This document shows positions 41,708-51,370 of a stretch of 64,000 bases of DNA, one piece after another. The DNA is taken from NCBI GenBank assembly GCA_017940185.1, contig JAGAZE010000023.1, positions 1 through 64,000 on the forward strand, given 5' to 3'. Position 1 is the stretch's first letter. Every line of letters begins with the position of its first letter. The notes under the pieces are model-generated. The model ran no database searches and was not told the DNA's origin. It was given only the letters and a program-made list of their open reading frames with translations. This DNA comes from Bacteroidaceae bacterium (GTDB lineage: Bacteria > Bacteroidota > Bacteroidia > Bacteroidales > Bacteroidaceae). A program made the position numbers and the translations under genes.

Positions 41708-43177
41708 ATGAGAAAAACCATTCTACTCGCTGCCATGGCGTGCCTCGCCATCGGCATGCAGGCACAGACTGCCCGACGCGCTATGCTGCCTCAAAACCAG
41801 CCTAGTGCCAACGACCCCGTGATAATGACCATCAACGGACAGAACGTGCTGCGCTCGGAATTTGAATACAGCTACAACAAAAACAACGGCGAGGGAGTCA
41901 TCGACCGCAAGACAGTGGAAGAATATATTCCCCTGTTTGTCAACTATAAGTTGAAAGTGGCTGCCGCCCTTGACGAGCAAATGGACACGTTGTCGTCGTT
42001 TGTCAACGAGTTTATCACCTATCGCGACCAGCAGATACGCCCCTCATTCATTAGCGATGCCGATGTAGAGGCTCGCGCACGAGAGATATACAACGAGACG
42101 CGCAAGCAGGTGGAAGCCAGTGGCGGACTGTTCAACTGCGCACATCTCTTCTTCCGCGTGCAGCAGAACGCACCTGTAGAGTTGGTCAACGACCGCCGGG
42201 CACGCATGGACAGCATCTACAACGTGCTGCAAAGCGGCAATGCCACCTTCGAAGAGCTCGTGGCAAAGTATAGCGAAGACCCGAGCAACAAGGAGAAAGG
42301 CGGAGAACTGGGCTGGGCACAGCAGGGTAGCTTCTTTCCAGAGTTTGAAAAAGTAGCGCTGGCTCTCAAAGACGGAGAACTGAGCAAACCGCTGCAGTCG
42401 CCAGCAGGATTTCATATCATAAAGATGATAGGCCATCGCGACATGTTCCCCTATGACAGCGTGAGAAAGGATATCGTGCAGTTTATAGAAGCCCGCAACC
42501 TGCGCGAAGACATCATCAACAAAAAACTGCAAACCGAAGCTGAAGCCGCCGGCAATGGCACTACGCCCGAACAACTCGTGGACCAGCGCGCAATCGACAT
42601 GCAAGAAGCCGACCCCGAACTGCGCAACCTCATACGCGAATACCACGACGGACTGCTCTTCTTCGAGATAAGCAACCGCGAAGTGTGGGAAAAGGCCGGC
42701 AACGATGAAAAAGCCCTGGAAACCTACTTCCTCAGCCACAAGAAGCAATACACATGGGACGAACCACGCTTCAAGGGCATGGTTTACCACGTGAAGGACA
42801 AAGCCACAGAAAAGGCCGTGAAGAAGAGTGTGAAGAAACTACCCTTCGAAGAGTGGAAAGAGACGCTGCGCACTACGTTCAACAGCGATAGCGTGATACG
42901 CATACGCGTAGAACTGGGTCGCTTCAAAGCCGGCGACAATAAGTGGGTGGACAATAAGGCATTCAAAAAAGCAGTCACACCCGACAAAAACGAAACCTAT
43001 CCGATAGAAAATGTGTTCGGTCGCGTACTTAAAGCACCCGAAAACTATCTGGATGTGCGCGCACAGGTGGTGGCCGACTATCAGGACTACCTCGAACAGC
43101 AATGGGTGGCACAGCTGCGTCAGCGCTTTAGCGTCGACATTAAGCAGGACGTAGTGGCCACGGTCAACAACCACTAG
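41708..43177 (+). CDS. Periplasmic peptidyl-prolyl isomerase (SurA/PpiC type)
   Basis: The 489-residue protein has a signal peptide (RKTILLAAMACLAIGMQAQ), an N-terminal SurA-like segment (MTINGQNVLRSEFEYSYNKNN) and a parvulin domain near 140-245 (CAHLFFRVQQNAP, FEELVAKYSEDPSNKEKGGELGWAQQG, FHIIKMIGHRDMFPYDSVR). The C-terminal half (about 250-489) lacks a second clear parvulin unit. It should fold outer-membrane proteins in the periplasm. It is followed by a second gene of the same type after 70 bp. The start at 41708 is chosen for its signal peptide over an ATG at 41645. Confidence 0.92.
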   Translation: MRKTILLAAMACLAIGMQAQTARRAMLPQNQPSANDPVIMTINGQNVLRSEFEYSYNKNNGEGVIDRKTVEEYIPLFVNYKLKVAAALDEQMDTLSSFVNEFITYRDQQIRPSFISDADVEARAREIYNETRKQVEASGGLFNCAHLFFRVQQNAPVELVNDRRARMDSIYNVLQSGNATFEELVAKYSEDPSNKEKGGELGWAQQGSFFPEFEKVALALKDGELSKPLQSPAGFHIIKMIGHRDMFPYDSVRKDIVQFIEARNLREDIINKKLQTEAEAAGNGTTPEQLVDQRAIDMQEADPELRNLIREYHDGLLFFEISNREVWEKAGNDEKALETYFLSHKKQYTWDEPRFKGMVYHVKDKATEKAVKKSVKKLPFEEWKETLRTTFNSDSVIRIRVELGRFKAGDNKWVDNKAFKKAVTPDKNETYPIENVFGRVLKAPENYLDVRAQVVADYQDYLEQQWVAQLRQRFSVDIKQDVVATVNNH

Positions 43178-43247
43178 GCCCACCACACAATGCTCAACAC
43201 ACCACAATACCACCATCTATTGACTATTCACCGACAAACCTATCGCA

Positions 43248-44681
43248 ATGAGACATCGCATACTGCTCTTGCAGGCAACGCTGCTGCTGTGCTGTAGCAC
43301 ACTGCTCACCGCATCGGGAGTGATTTCCCACAACAGTAAAGCAGCACCCAACGACACCGTAGTCCCTGTGCCTTATAAAGTGGGCGCACCCAATGCCGTC
43401 GATGAGGTGGTGTGGGTGGTGGGTGACGAACCCATACTGAAGTCGGACATAGAAGTGACACGCCTGCAGGCCATGCAGGAAGGATTGAAGTGGAAAGGCG
43501 ACCCCGACTGCGCCATCGCCGAGCAACTGGCAGTGCAAAAATTATTTCTGCACCAGGCACAACTCGACTCTATCGAAGTGAAAGACTCAGAGGTGGCACA
43601 GGAGGTGGAAAGCCGAATAGCATGGATGATACAACAGGCAGGCAGCAGAGAGAAACTGGAAGAGTGGCGCAACATGAGTCTGACACAAATGCGACTGGAG
43701 ATGCGCGACGAATTGCGCAACCAGATACTCATTCAGCGCATGCGACAAGAATTGGTGAAAGACGTTACCGTCACTCCCGCTGCCGTGCGACGCTACTATC
43801 AGAACCTGCCCGTTGACAGCCTGCCCACCGTGCCAACCACCGTCGAGGTGCAAATCATCAGTAAGGTGCCGCCAGCCGACCCCGAAGAGGTGAACCGCAT
43901 CAAGACAAAGCTGCGCGAATACACCGACCGCATCAACAGCGGAGAAACAACCTTCGCCACATTGGCTCGATTGTATTCCGAAGATGGCAGCGCACGACAA
44001 GGAGGAGAACTGGGATACATGCCCCGGGCAGCCCTCGACCCAACCTTCGCACAAGTGGCTTTCAACCTCACCGACCCCAATAAGATTTCTAAAATAGTAG
44101 AGACAGAGTTCGGATTCCACATCATTCAGCTCATCGACAAGAGCGGAGAACGCATCAACTGCCGACACATACTGCTCAAGCCAAAGGTGAACCAAGCAGC
44201 AATTGACAGCATCACACTCAAACTCGATACCCTCATCAGCGAGGTGAAAGAAGGGAAATATACCTTCGAACAGGCTGCACCCTTCGTGAGCGACGACAAA
44301 AACACACGCAACAACAACGGACTCATGTCGTACATGAACCCCGAGACGGGTGAGCGCACATCGCGATTCGAGATGCAACAGCTGCCCACCGACGTGGCTC
44401 GACAGGTGGCTGGCATGCAGCCGGGCGACATCTCACAACCCTTCCGCATGATCAACGAGAAGGGACAGGTAGTGGTGGCAGTCGTCAGACTGAAAAGCCG
44501 CACCGACAGCCATCGGGCATCGATGACTGAAGACTATCAGGTGCTGCGCGGACATGTGCTCAACGTAGAGAAAGAAAAGTTTATACACCAGTGGGTGGTC
44601 GACAAGATAAAGACCATCTATACCCGAGTGCCCGAACAATACCATTCCTGTAGCTTCCAATACGAAGGATGGATAAAATAG
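43248..44681 (+). CDS. surA: Periplasmic chaperone/isomerase SurA
   Basis: The 477-residue protein has a signal peptide (LLLQATLLLCCSTLLTASG), then the SurA N-domain (VDEVVWVVGDEPILKSDIEVTRLQAMQEG), and two parvulin regions: about 200-300 (FATLARLYSEDGSARQGGELGYMPRAALD ... FGFHIIQLIDKSGERINCRHILLKPK) and about 305-430. SurA escorts beta-barrel proteins to the BAM complex. It overlaps the OstA-like gene by 13 bases. Of the two isomerases here, this one is closer to SurA itself. Confidence 0.92.
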   Translation: MRHRILLLQATLLLCCSTLLTASGVISHNSKAAPNDTVVPVPYKVGAPNAVDEVVWVVGDEPILKSDIEVTRLQAMQEGLKWKGDPDCAIAEQLAVQKLFLHQAQLDSIEVKDSEVAQEVESRIAWMIQQAGSREKLEEWRNMSLTQMRLEMRDELRNQILIQRMRQELVKDVTVTPAAVRRYYQNLPVDSLPTVPTTVEVQIISKVPPADPEEVNRIKTKLREYTDRINSGETTFATLARLYSEDGSARQGGELGYMPRAALDPTFAQVAFNLTDPNKISKIVETEFGFHIIQLIDKSGERINCRHILLKPKVNQAAIDSITLKLDTLISEVKEGKYTFEQAAPFVSDDKNTRNNNGLMSYMNPETGERTSRFEMQQLPTDVARQVAGMQPGDISQPFRMINEKGQVVVAVVRLKSRTDSHRASMTEDYQVLRGHVLNVEKEKFIHQWVVDKIKTIYTRVPEQYHSCSFQYEGWIK

Positions 44682-46366
44682 TAAGTATACCTCCCCTTTT
44701 CAATAGAGCTTGGAGCCGCTCACCTGTTGCTCCAAGCTCTAAATGCCTATGCATGTTGCTCCTGCTCTTGCTCATCGGTGTGGAGATGGCACAGGCGCAG
44801 CACTCGGCGCAACGCATCTACCTGCGACATGCCGACGCCCTGATGGCCGATGCTGCCTCACGCCCCGGACTGCAAGTGGCCAAAGGCAATGTCAACTTCC
44901 TGCATCGCGGTGCCATACTGCTGTGCGACAGCGCCCACTTCTGGGAAAAGCAAAACGCCTTCAACGCCTACGGCCACGTACGCTTCAGGCAGGGCGACAC
45001 ACTGTCGCTCACGGCACAACGCGTGATGTACGACGGACAGCAGGAAATGATACGCGCACGGGGCAACGTGGTGCTGCGACACCGAAAGACAACACTCTAT
45101 GCCGACTCGCTCGACTTCGACCGACGCAACAATATGGGCTACTACTTCGAGGGCGGACGACTCGTGGACGAACAGACACAACTCGTCAGCGACTGGGGAG
45201 AATACCACACCGACACACGCGAGGCACGATTCTTCTATAGCGTCACACTGAAAAAGGACAACGACTACATAGAGACCGACAGCCTGCTCTACAACACGCG
45301 TAGCAGCACTGCCACCGTGGTGGGACGCTCAGTGATATATACCGACGGACGCACCATCACCACACAACACGGGTACTACGACACCAAGGCTGAGCGAACA
45401 CAACTCTACAGCAGGTCGACAATAGAAGATAACGACATGACCATCACTGCCGACACACTCTTCAACGACAAGCAAACAGGACTCTATGAGGCGCAGGGAA
45501 GGGTAGAATACCGCAGCAAGAAAGACCACAACGAGCTCTATGCCGGCTACTGCCGCTACGACAGTCAGCAAGGCACAGCCTTTGCCACACAACGCCCCGT
45601 GGCCAAAGAGTACTCGCAAGGCGACACCCTATGGCTGCATGCCGACACGCTGCGCATGAAAACCTTCCATATCGACACCGACTCCATGTTTCGCGAAGTC
45701 TATGTCTACCATCATGCACGCGTCTATCGCTCCGATGTGCAGGCCGTGGCCGACAGCATAAGCTACAATACACGCGACTCGCTACTCACACTGCTGCGCG
45801 ACCCCATTGTGTGGAGCGACAACCGACAAATAGTGGGCGAGAAGATAGACGTCATCCTGGCCGACTCTACCGTGCGGCGCGTTGATGTACTGCGACAAGC
45901 ACTGTCCATAGAGCAAATGGATGACCGGCAACACTACAACCAAGTGGCAGCAACCAAGATGACTGCCTACTTCGACGAGAAAGGAAACATGCGCCGCACA
46001 GATGCCATAGGCAACGTGAAGACCATCTACTACCCGCAGGACGACAAAGACAGCACCATCATGGCGCTCAACTATCTGGAAGGCGACACTATGCGCATGT
46101 ATATCGATACCCTGCGGCAACTCGACAAAATATGGGTGAGCAAACCCGTGGGCACCGCCTACCCGCTCATTCAGACTCCCGCCGACCGAACGCAGTTGCC
46201 AGGATTCGCATGGTTTGACTATATACGCCCCCGCGACCCAGACGATATCTTCGAATGGAGACCCAAAAACGACGACCAACGCATCAAAACACAACAACGC
46301 TTCTCACCGCCGACACTGACACTTGAAGTACAACAACTCCAAAGCCAATCACAATCCGCACCATGA
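44669..46366 (+). CDS. OstA-like protein (LPS-transport-related beta-jellyroll repeats)
   Basis: The 565-residue protein has a hydrophobic leader (CLCMLLLLLLIGVEMAQAQ at about 26-44) and then repeated short beta strands of the OstA/LptA type: ALMADAASRPGLQVAKGNVNFLHRGAILLCDSAHFW, FNAYGHVRFRQGDTLSLTAQRVMYDG, MIRARGNVVLRHRKTTLYADSLDFD. LptA and LptD bind lipopolysaccharide with such strands, so a role in LPS transport or outer-membrane assembly is likely. Position after surA fits envelope biogenesis. Its stop overlaps the mutL ATG by ATGA. The first 25 residues overlap surA, and an internal start is possible. Confidence 0.85.
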   Translation: MDKIVSIPPLFNRAWSRSPVAPSSKCLCMLLLLLLIGVEMAQAQHSAQRIYLRHADALMADAASRPGLQVAKGNVNFLHRGAILLCDSAHFWEKQNAFNAYGHVRFRQGDTLSLTAQRVMYDGQQEMIRARGNVVLRHRKTTLYADSLDFDRRNNMGYYFEGGRLVDEQTQLVSDWGEYHTDTREARFFYSVTLKKDNDYIETDSLLYNTRSSTATVVGRSVIYTDGRTITTQHGYYDTKAERTQLYSRSTIEDNDMTITADTLFNDKQTGLYEAQGRVEYRSKKDHNELYAGYCRYDSQQGTAFATQRPVAKEYSQGDTLWLHADTLRMKTFHIDTDSMFREVYVYHHARVYRSDVQAVADSISYNTRDSLLTLLRDPIVWSDNRQIVGEKIDVILADSTVRRVDVLRQALSIEQMDDRQHYNQVAATKMTAYFDEKGNMRRTDAIGNVKTIYYPQDDKDSTIMALNYLEGDTMRMYIDTLRQLDKIWVSKPVGTAYPLIQTPADRTQLPGFAWFDYIRPRDPDDIFEWRPKNDDQRIKTQQRFSPPTLTLEVQQLQSQSQSAP

Positions 46367-48135
46367 GTGACATCATACAACTACTGCCCGACAGTGTGGC
46401 CAACCAAATAGCCGCCGGCGAGGTGATACAGCGCCCCAGCTCCGTGGTGAAGGAACTCATGGAGAATGCCATCGATGCCCAAGCCACGCAGATACAGGTG
46501 AACATCACCGATGCTGGGCGCACAGCCATACAGGTAATCGACAACGGCATGGGCATGTCCGACACCGATGCTCGACTGGCCTTTGAGCGACATGCTACAT
46601 CAAAGATACGCAAAGCAACCGACCTGTTTGCCCTGCGCACCATGGGCTTTCGCGGTGAAGCCCTCCCCTCCATAGCAGCCGTCGCACAGGTGGACTTGCG
46701 CACACGACAAAAAGACAACGAAATAGGCACCCACCTCACCATAGAAGCCTCGAAGGTGAAGAGCCAGCAACCCATAGCATGCCTGCAAGGGTGCAACATC
46801 AGCGTGCAAAACCTCTTCTTCAACCTCCCGGCAAGGCGCAAGTTCCTAAAAAGCAACAATACAGAACTCAATCACATCGTACAGATATTTCAGCGCATCG
46901 TGCTGGTGTATCCCGATATCGCATTCACGCTCACACATAATGGAGTGCAACTTTACAACCTGCCTGTCACCACACAGCAGGAGCGAATAGCCGACATCTT
47001 TGGCAAGAAATGCCGACAACAACTGCTACCCGTCAACACACAGACATCGCTCTGCACCATCAGCGGATTCGTGGGAAAACCCGAAGCAGCACGCAAAAAC
47101 AACGCACCGCAATATTTCTTCACTAATGGCAGATACATGCGTCACCCCTATTTCCACAAGGCTGTGACGCAGGTCTACGAGCGACTTATACCTCAAGGCG
47201 AGCAGATACCATATTATATATATATAAAGGTGGATCCTGCCAATATCGACGTCAACATCCATCCCACAAAGACGGAGATAAAATTCGACGACGAGTCGGC
47301 CATATGGAAGATGCTCTCCTCCGCAGTGCGCAACACCATTGGGCGCTACGATACTGCAACGCAACTCGACTTCGACAACGACGACAAGCCCGACATTCCC
47401 GTCTACAACCCATCACAAACGTGGACACCAATGTCAGTAGAGGGAGCACAACGCCAACCCGCAACACCCAAGGCACCAGCGCATTGGGAAACGCTCTTTC
47501 CAAAAAACACCAACCCTGCACAGGCAGACCTTTTTCCAACACCACCACCGACAGAAGAACTGGCGCACACCACCACCGCAACACACCATCTGCAATACAA
47601 AGGACGCTACATAGTGACACCCGTGAAGTCGGGACTCATGCTCATCGATCAGCGCCGAGCCCATCAGCGCATACTCTATGAGGAGTATCTGGCGACGGAT
47701 GCCGCCCATAAAGCACCCATACAGCAACTCGTATTTGTCGAAACCATAGAGCTCACCGCTGAACAGCACATCACCATGCAGCACCTGTTTCCCATATTGC
47801 AACAGTTGGGTTTCGATATGCTGCTGGACGACGACGGAACGCTCTCCATCCGTGGCATACCCGCAACCATTGCGGGGCAACATTTGCCCACACTCATTGC
47901 CGAACTCATCGACAGCGCACAACAGCAAGGCGATGCCGCAGGCCAACTGCAACAGCTTGTGGCACGACAGTTGGCCCGACAGACAGCCATCACGCGCGGA
48001 GAAGTGCTCACGCAGGAAGAAATGGACAACCTCGTCAACCGACTGTTCAGGTGTACCGATGTACACCACACACCCGATGGGAAAACAATACTCCACATCG
48101 TGCCCCAAGAAGACATCGACCGATTCTTTGGATAA
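46363..48135 (+). CDS. mutL: DNA mismatch repair protein MutL
   Basis: The 590-residue protein couples mismatch recognition by MutS to strand removal. The GHKL ATPase domain is intact: ELMENAIDAQ at 31-40, DNGMGM at 60-65, GFRGEALPSI at 95-104. A proline-rich linker spans about 350-410. In the C-terminal domain the endonuclease motif usually DQHAxHERxxYE reads D429-Q-R-R-A-H-Q-R-I-L-Y-E440, with the first His and the Glu replaced, so nicking activity is questionable. It is translationally coupled to the OstA-like gene. Confidence 0.96.
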   Translation: MSDIIQLLPDSVANQIAAGEVIQRPSSVVKELMENAIDAQATQIQVNITDAGRTAIQVIDNGMGMSDTDARLAFERHATSKIRKATDLFALRTMGFRGEALPSIAAVAQVDLRTRQKDNEIGTHLTIEASKVKSQQPIACLQGCNISVQNLFFNLPARRKFLKSNNTELNHIVQIFQRIVLVYPDIAFTLTHNGVQLYNLPVTTQQERIADIFGKKCRQQLLPVNTQTSLCTISGFVGKPEAARKNNAPQYFFTNGRYMRHPYFHKAVTQVYERLIPQGEQIPYYIYIKVDPANIDVNIHPTKTEIKFDDESAIWKMLSSAVRNTIGRYDTATQLDFDNDDKPDIPVYNPSQTWTPMSVEGAQRQPATPKAPAHWETLFPKNTNPAQADLFPTPPPTEELAHTTTATHHLQYKGRYIVTPVKSGLMLIDQRRAHQRILYEEYLATDAAHKAPIQQLVFVETIELTAEQHITMQHLFPILQQLGFDMLLDDDGTLSIRGIPATIAGQHLPTLIAELIDSAQQQGDAAGQLQQLVARQLARQTAITRGEVLTQEEMDNLVNRLFRCTDVHHTPDGKTILHIVPQEDIDRFFG

Positions 48136-48288
48136 GTCCCGCGCAGAGTAAGTGCAACAGCTGACACATACGAAACCACCACACGCTGAGCCCAATCCAC
48201 AACAATAAAGAGCAATAATGGGCGAGCAGGGAAATTACACACTTTTCACTTTTTTAGCAATTTAATTTTTTTTTAATTGTAAAACATC

Positions 48289-48296
48289 TATCTTTG
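48289..48296 (+). promoter_or_regulatory. Promoter of the OmpA porin gene
   Basis: TATCTTTG at 48289-48296 is a perfect -7 box. It follows a very A/T-rich block (48241-48280, with long T-runs), which may act as an UP-like element for strong expression. The leader is about 45 bases. Confidence 0.7.
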
Positions 48297-48342
48297 CATC
48301 CTGAAAAACCATACAACTCTAAAATCCTAACATCAAATCCGT

Positions 48343-49581
48343 ATGAAGAAATTACTTATTATGCTGGCTTTTGCCAGTTTCTCCCTCGCTACTACGGCTC
48401 AGACAACCACTGACGAAGTGCCTGTCAAGGAGCACAGCGTGGCCACCAACGGCTTCTGGAACAATTGGTTCGTACAGGGTGCCTTCAATTGGAATGCTTG
48501 GTATGCAGGCAACATGTATGAGCACGGACACAACCTCAAGCCCAGTCCCTTCAAGAGATTTCGCTCACAGCCTGGTTTGGCCATCTCTGTGGGTAAGTGG
48601 TTTACTCCCGGCATGGGTATTCGTCTGAAGTGGCAAGGTCTTTGGGGTAAGCAGATTCGTGCCTACACTTCAGAGGCTACCGACCCCGCCAGAGATCCCC
48701 AGTCGAAGGTTCACTCCAAATTCAACCGCTACTGGATACTCAATGGACAAGCTATGCTCAACCTCAGTCAGATGATTTGCGGCTACAACCCCGAGCGCTT
48801 CTTTAGCGTAGTGCCCTTCCTCGGAGGTGGTATCGGTCGCAGCACAACCTTTGACTACTATGCCATGGATATCAGCATGGGCGTGATGGGTTTGTTCCGT
48901 ATCAATAAGACGTTTGCCGCTCATGTTGAAGTGGGATGGAACCGTCTGGAGTGCGACATCGACGGTGGTTACGGTTTTGCAGGTAACCGCGGATGGGACT
49001 CGCACACCAACAACGTATACGCTGAGTTGGGTCTCACCGTAGGTCTGGGTAAGAAAGACTGGGATCGCGTGCCCGATGTGGATGCCCTCAACGCATTGCA
49101 TCGCAGCGAAATCGATGCTCTCAACTCTCAGATTCTCGACCTCACCAACGACCGCGACCGTCTGAAGAAGCTGCTTGCAGAAAAGCCGAAAGAGGTTATC
49201 AAGACTGTTGACGAGTCGACAAAGGAATTTGTCAACCATCCCATTCATGTGTTCTTCAATCTGGCTAAGACCAATGTGGCCAATCCCAAGGATCTCGTGA
49301 ATGTTGAGGGTCTGGCCAAGTATGCAAAGACCACCAACAGCAAGTTGCTCGTGAAGGGCTATGCTGACAGCGCTACCGGCACACCTGAAATCAACCGTCG
49401 ACTCTCCATCGCACGTGCCAACACTCTTAAGGAAGAACTCGTGAAGATGGGTGTACCTGCAGAGAACATTACCACTGAAGACTTTGGTGGTGTGCTCTAC
49501 GATACTCCTATCGGCAACGATAAGCTCTCACCGCTGGAGTACAACCGTCGTGCTTCCGTACAGGTGCTTCCCACAGAATAA
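48343..49581 (+). CDS. OmpA family outer-membrane protein
   Basis: The 412-residue protein has a signal peptide (KKLLIMLAFASFSLATTAQ), an N-terminal beta-barrel of about 220 residues with alternating aromatic strands (GFWNNWFVQGAFNWNAWYAGN onward), a short coiled linker (EIDALNSQILDLTNDRDRLKKLL) and a C-terminal OmpA domain that binds peptidoglycan (HVFFNLAKTNVANPKDLVNVEGLAKYAKT ... NRRLSIARANTLKEELVKMGV ... YNRRASVQV). Codons such as GGT and CGT are more frequent than in neighbours, as expected for an abundant protein. Major structural porin-like role inferred. Confidence 0.93.
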   Translation: MKKLLIMLAFASFSLATTAQTTTDEVPVKEHSVATNGFWNNWFVQGAFNWNAWYAGNMYEHGHNLKPSPFKRFRSQPGLAISVGKWFTPGMGIRLKWQGLWGKQIRAYTSEATDPARDPQSKVHSKFNRYWILNGQAMLNLSQMICGYNPERFFSVVPFLGGGIGRSTTFDYYAMDISMGVMGLFRINKTFAAHVEVGWNRLECDIDGGYGFAGNRGWDSHTNNVYAELGLTVGLGKKDWDRVPDVDALNALHRSEIDALNSQILDLTNDRDRLKKLLAEKPKEVIKTVDESTKEFVNHPIHVFFNLAKTNVANPKDLVNVEGLAKYAKTTNSKLLVKGYADSATGTPEINRRLSIARANTLKEELVKMGVPAENITTEDFGGVLYDTPIGNDKLSPLEYNRRASVQVLPTE

Positions 49582-49606
49582 TTCATACGTGATATAACAT
49601 CTCAAC

Positions 49607-49641
49607 GAATGCCTCCTGCAAAGTGTAAGCAGGAGGCATTC
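49607..49641 (+). terminator. Terminator after the OmpA porin gene
   Basis: GAATGCCTCCTGC at 49607-49619 pairs perfectly with GCAGGAGGCATTC at 49629-49641 around a 9-base loop, followed by TTGTTG. It lies between convergent genes and may serve both. The region 49642-49831 holds no gene I can support. Confidence 0.7.
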
Positions 49642-49831
49642 TTGTTGCTATGAAAAAAGGTGATGCCGCACCATTGACAGGCACTTTGCAAAGCAAACAG
49701 CCCACAAACAGACGCTCCTTCAGCAGAAGCAGTCCACAGATGGAGCATTGCTCGTGGCATTGCACCATCAGTCGGGGGACAGAGAATGGGTAGGATAGAA
49801 AACGATAGCAACCAAAAAGCTGTTGCACAAG

Positions 49832-50407
49832 CTACCATAGCAGCAACAGTCCGGCAAAGCCTGCCATCACCAGCATGCGGATGGGGTTGATGCGAAACAC
49901 CTTGGTGCCCACAAAGGTGACGACAAAGATGCCCACACTCACCCAGAACTGCCATTTGTTGTCTGCCGGTGCCGAGAAGTTTTCCCGATTCATCATCAAT
50001 AGCGTAGCAGCCAGCAACAGTCCCACCACGGCAGGACGCACCCCCATGAAGATGCTCTGCACGATAGGCGACTTCATGTAGTGCATCAGCAACCGGCAGA
50101 TGATAATCATCAGTATGAGCGAGGGTAACACCAGTGCAAACGTTGCCACCGCGCTGCCCAATACCGCCATACCGCCCGTCATGCCCGCATGTTCGGCCGC
50201 AGCGTAACCGCAATAGGTGGCACTGTTGATGCCGATGGGGCCAGGTGTCATCTGCGACACAGCCACGATGTCGGTAAACTGACCCATCGTCAGCCAACCA
50301 TGATGTGTCACCACCTCACTCTGTATGAGCGAGAGCATTCCATAGCCGCCGCCAAAGCCAAAAAGGCCTATCTTGAAGAAGGTGATAAATAAGTCAAGGT
50401 ATATCAT
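49832..50407 (-). CDS. Chromate transporter family protein (half-size ChrA, second subunit)
   Basis: The 191-residue membrane protein has about six spans and the ChrA signature FITFFKIGLFGFGGGYGMLSLIQSEVV at the start, then DIVAVSQMTPGPIGINSATYCGY near 47-69. Short-chain ChrA proteins work as pairs, and its partner is the gene 53 bp upstream. Chromate efflux is the family's name-giving activity, but the natural substrate in an anaerobe is uncertain. Confidence 0.9.
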   Translation of the reverse strand: MIYLDLFITFFKIGLFGFGGGYGMLSLIQSEVVTHHGWLTMGQFTDIVAVSQMTPGPIGINSATYCGYAAAEHAGMTGGMAVLGSAVATFALVLPSLILMIIICRLLMHYMKSPIVQSIFMGVRPAVVGLLLAATLLMMNRENFSAPADNKWQFWVSVGIFVVTFVGTKVFRINPIRMLVMAGFAGLLLLW

Positions 50408-50460
50408 AGTTGGGTAATGGGGGTGTGCAGTTATTCTGTTATACTGTTGCTGTCAGTGCT

Positions 50461-51027
50461 TCAGTTATTGTTTTCGTTGTTTCTTTCCGTCGGTTGTACA
50501 AATTTGCCATAGAGAAAACCTCCAAATCCGGCTGCCAAGACGACGTAGATGGGGTTGACGCCCAGCAGGTAGATGAGCAGTGCGCCTCCAATAGGTATCC
50601 AGCAGTTGGACAGATTGATTTTTGCTGCCACGGCCATATTCCACGTAGGCACGGCGAGCAGCGCCACCACAGCAGGGCGTATGCCGCGAAAGATAGAAGC
50701 CACTACCGGATTGTCGACCACATGGGTGAAACACATGGCAATGAGCAGTATGATAATGAACGAAGGCAGTGCCGTTCCCAAGGCAGTGATGAGTGCTCCT
50801 GGAATGCCACGCAACTTGTGGCCTACGAAAATGCTCATGTTGATGGCAAATACGCCTGGGCTGCTTTGCGCCACGGCAATCACATCGAGAAACTCGTCCT
50901 TATCCATCCACCGCCGACGATCGACCACCTCTGACTCCATCAAAGGAATCATGGCATAGCCTCCACCAAGGGTGAACGAACCTATCTTGAAAAAGGTGCG
51001 AAACAAGTCGGTGTAGATATTGCTCAT
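50461..51027 (-). CDS. Chromate transporter family protein (half-size ChrA, first subunit)
   Basis: The 188-residue protein begins DLFRTFFKIGSFTLGGGYAMIPLMESEVVDR, followed by LDVIAVAQSSPGVFAINMSIFVG, the two ChrA family blocks, with about six spans. It is clearly paralogous to the downstream gene, and the two should assemble as a heterodimer in antiparallel topology. It is promoter-proximal, with a consensus promoter 46 bases upstream. Confidence 0.9.
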   Translation of the reverse strand: MSNIYTDLFRTFFKIGSFTLGGGYAMIPLMESEVVDRRRWMDKDEFLDVIAVAQSSPGVFAINMSIFVGHKLRGIPGALITALGTALPSFIIILLIAMCFTHVVDNPVVASIFRGIRPAVVALLAVPTWNMAVAAKINLSNCWIPIGGALLIYLLGVNPIYVVLAAGFGGFLYGKFVQPTERNNENNN

Positions 51028-51072
51028 AGTAGTGAAAGGAAGCGATGGTAGACGATGTGGCTTTTGTCAGTG

Positions 51073-51103
51073 CAAAGATACGGCAAGACGCGCGGAGTAC
51101 AAA
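51073..51103 (-). promoter_or_regulatory. Promoter of the chrA pair
   Basis: On the minus strand TTTG at 51103-51100 and TATCTTTG at 51080-51073 are spaced by exactly 19 bases, a full consensus match. Confidence 0.8.
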
Positions 51104-51311
51104 ATGAATATAATAGTTTTCCTTGTCTCATCAGTCACCTTCTGCAGCGGTGTCGGACAGCCCTGCGGCAGGAAGTAAAAGGGGGACAGACTCGTGCTAT
51201 GCCCCCGAGGCGAGATGATTTTAACTCGTTAATTAAACAAAAATACGCCCCACACGTCTTAATAATAACAAAAATTCCGACCAAAAGGTTTCATTTTCCC
51301 CCACACTGCTT

Positions 51312-51319
51312 TATATTTG
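51312..51319 (+). promoter_or_regulatory. Promoter of the OmpA-type lipoprotein gene
   Basis: TATATTTG at 51312-51319 is a perfect -7 box with a leader of about 45 bases; the -33 element is not recognisable. The 180 bases between this and the chrA promoter hold A/T-rich DNA without a gene. Confidence 0.6.
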
Positions 51320-51370
51320 CCCCATCAATCGCATAACCAACATCCCATAACTATAAGAAAGGACTCCATC

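Noticed and set aside
49583..49828. An 81-codon minus-strand ORF after the OmpA porin gene
   Set aside because: It covers the terminator hairpin, lacks a promoter and resembles nothing; treated as chance.
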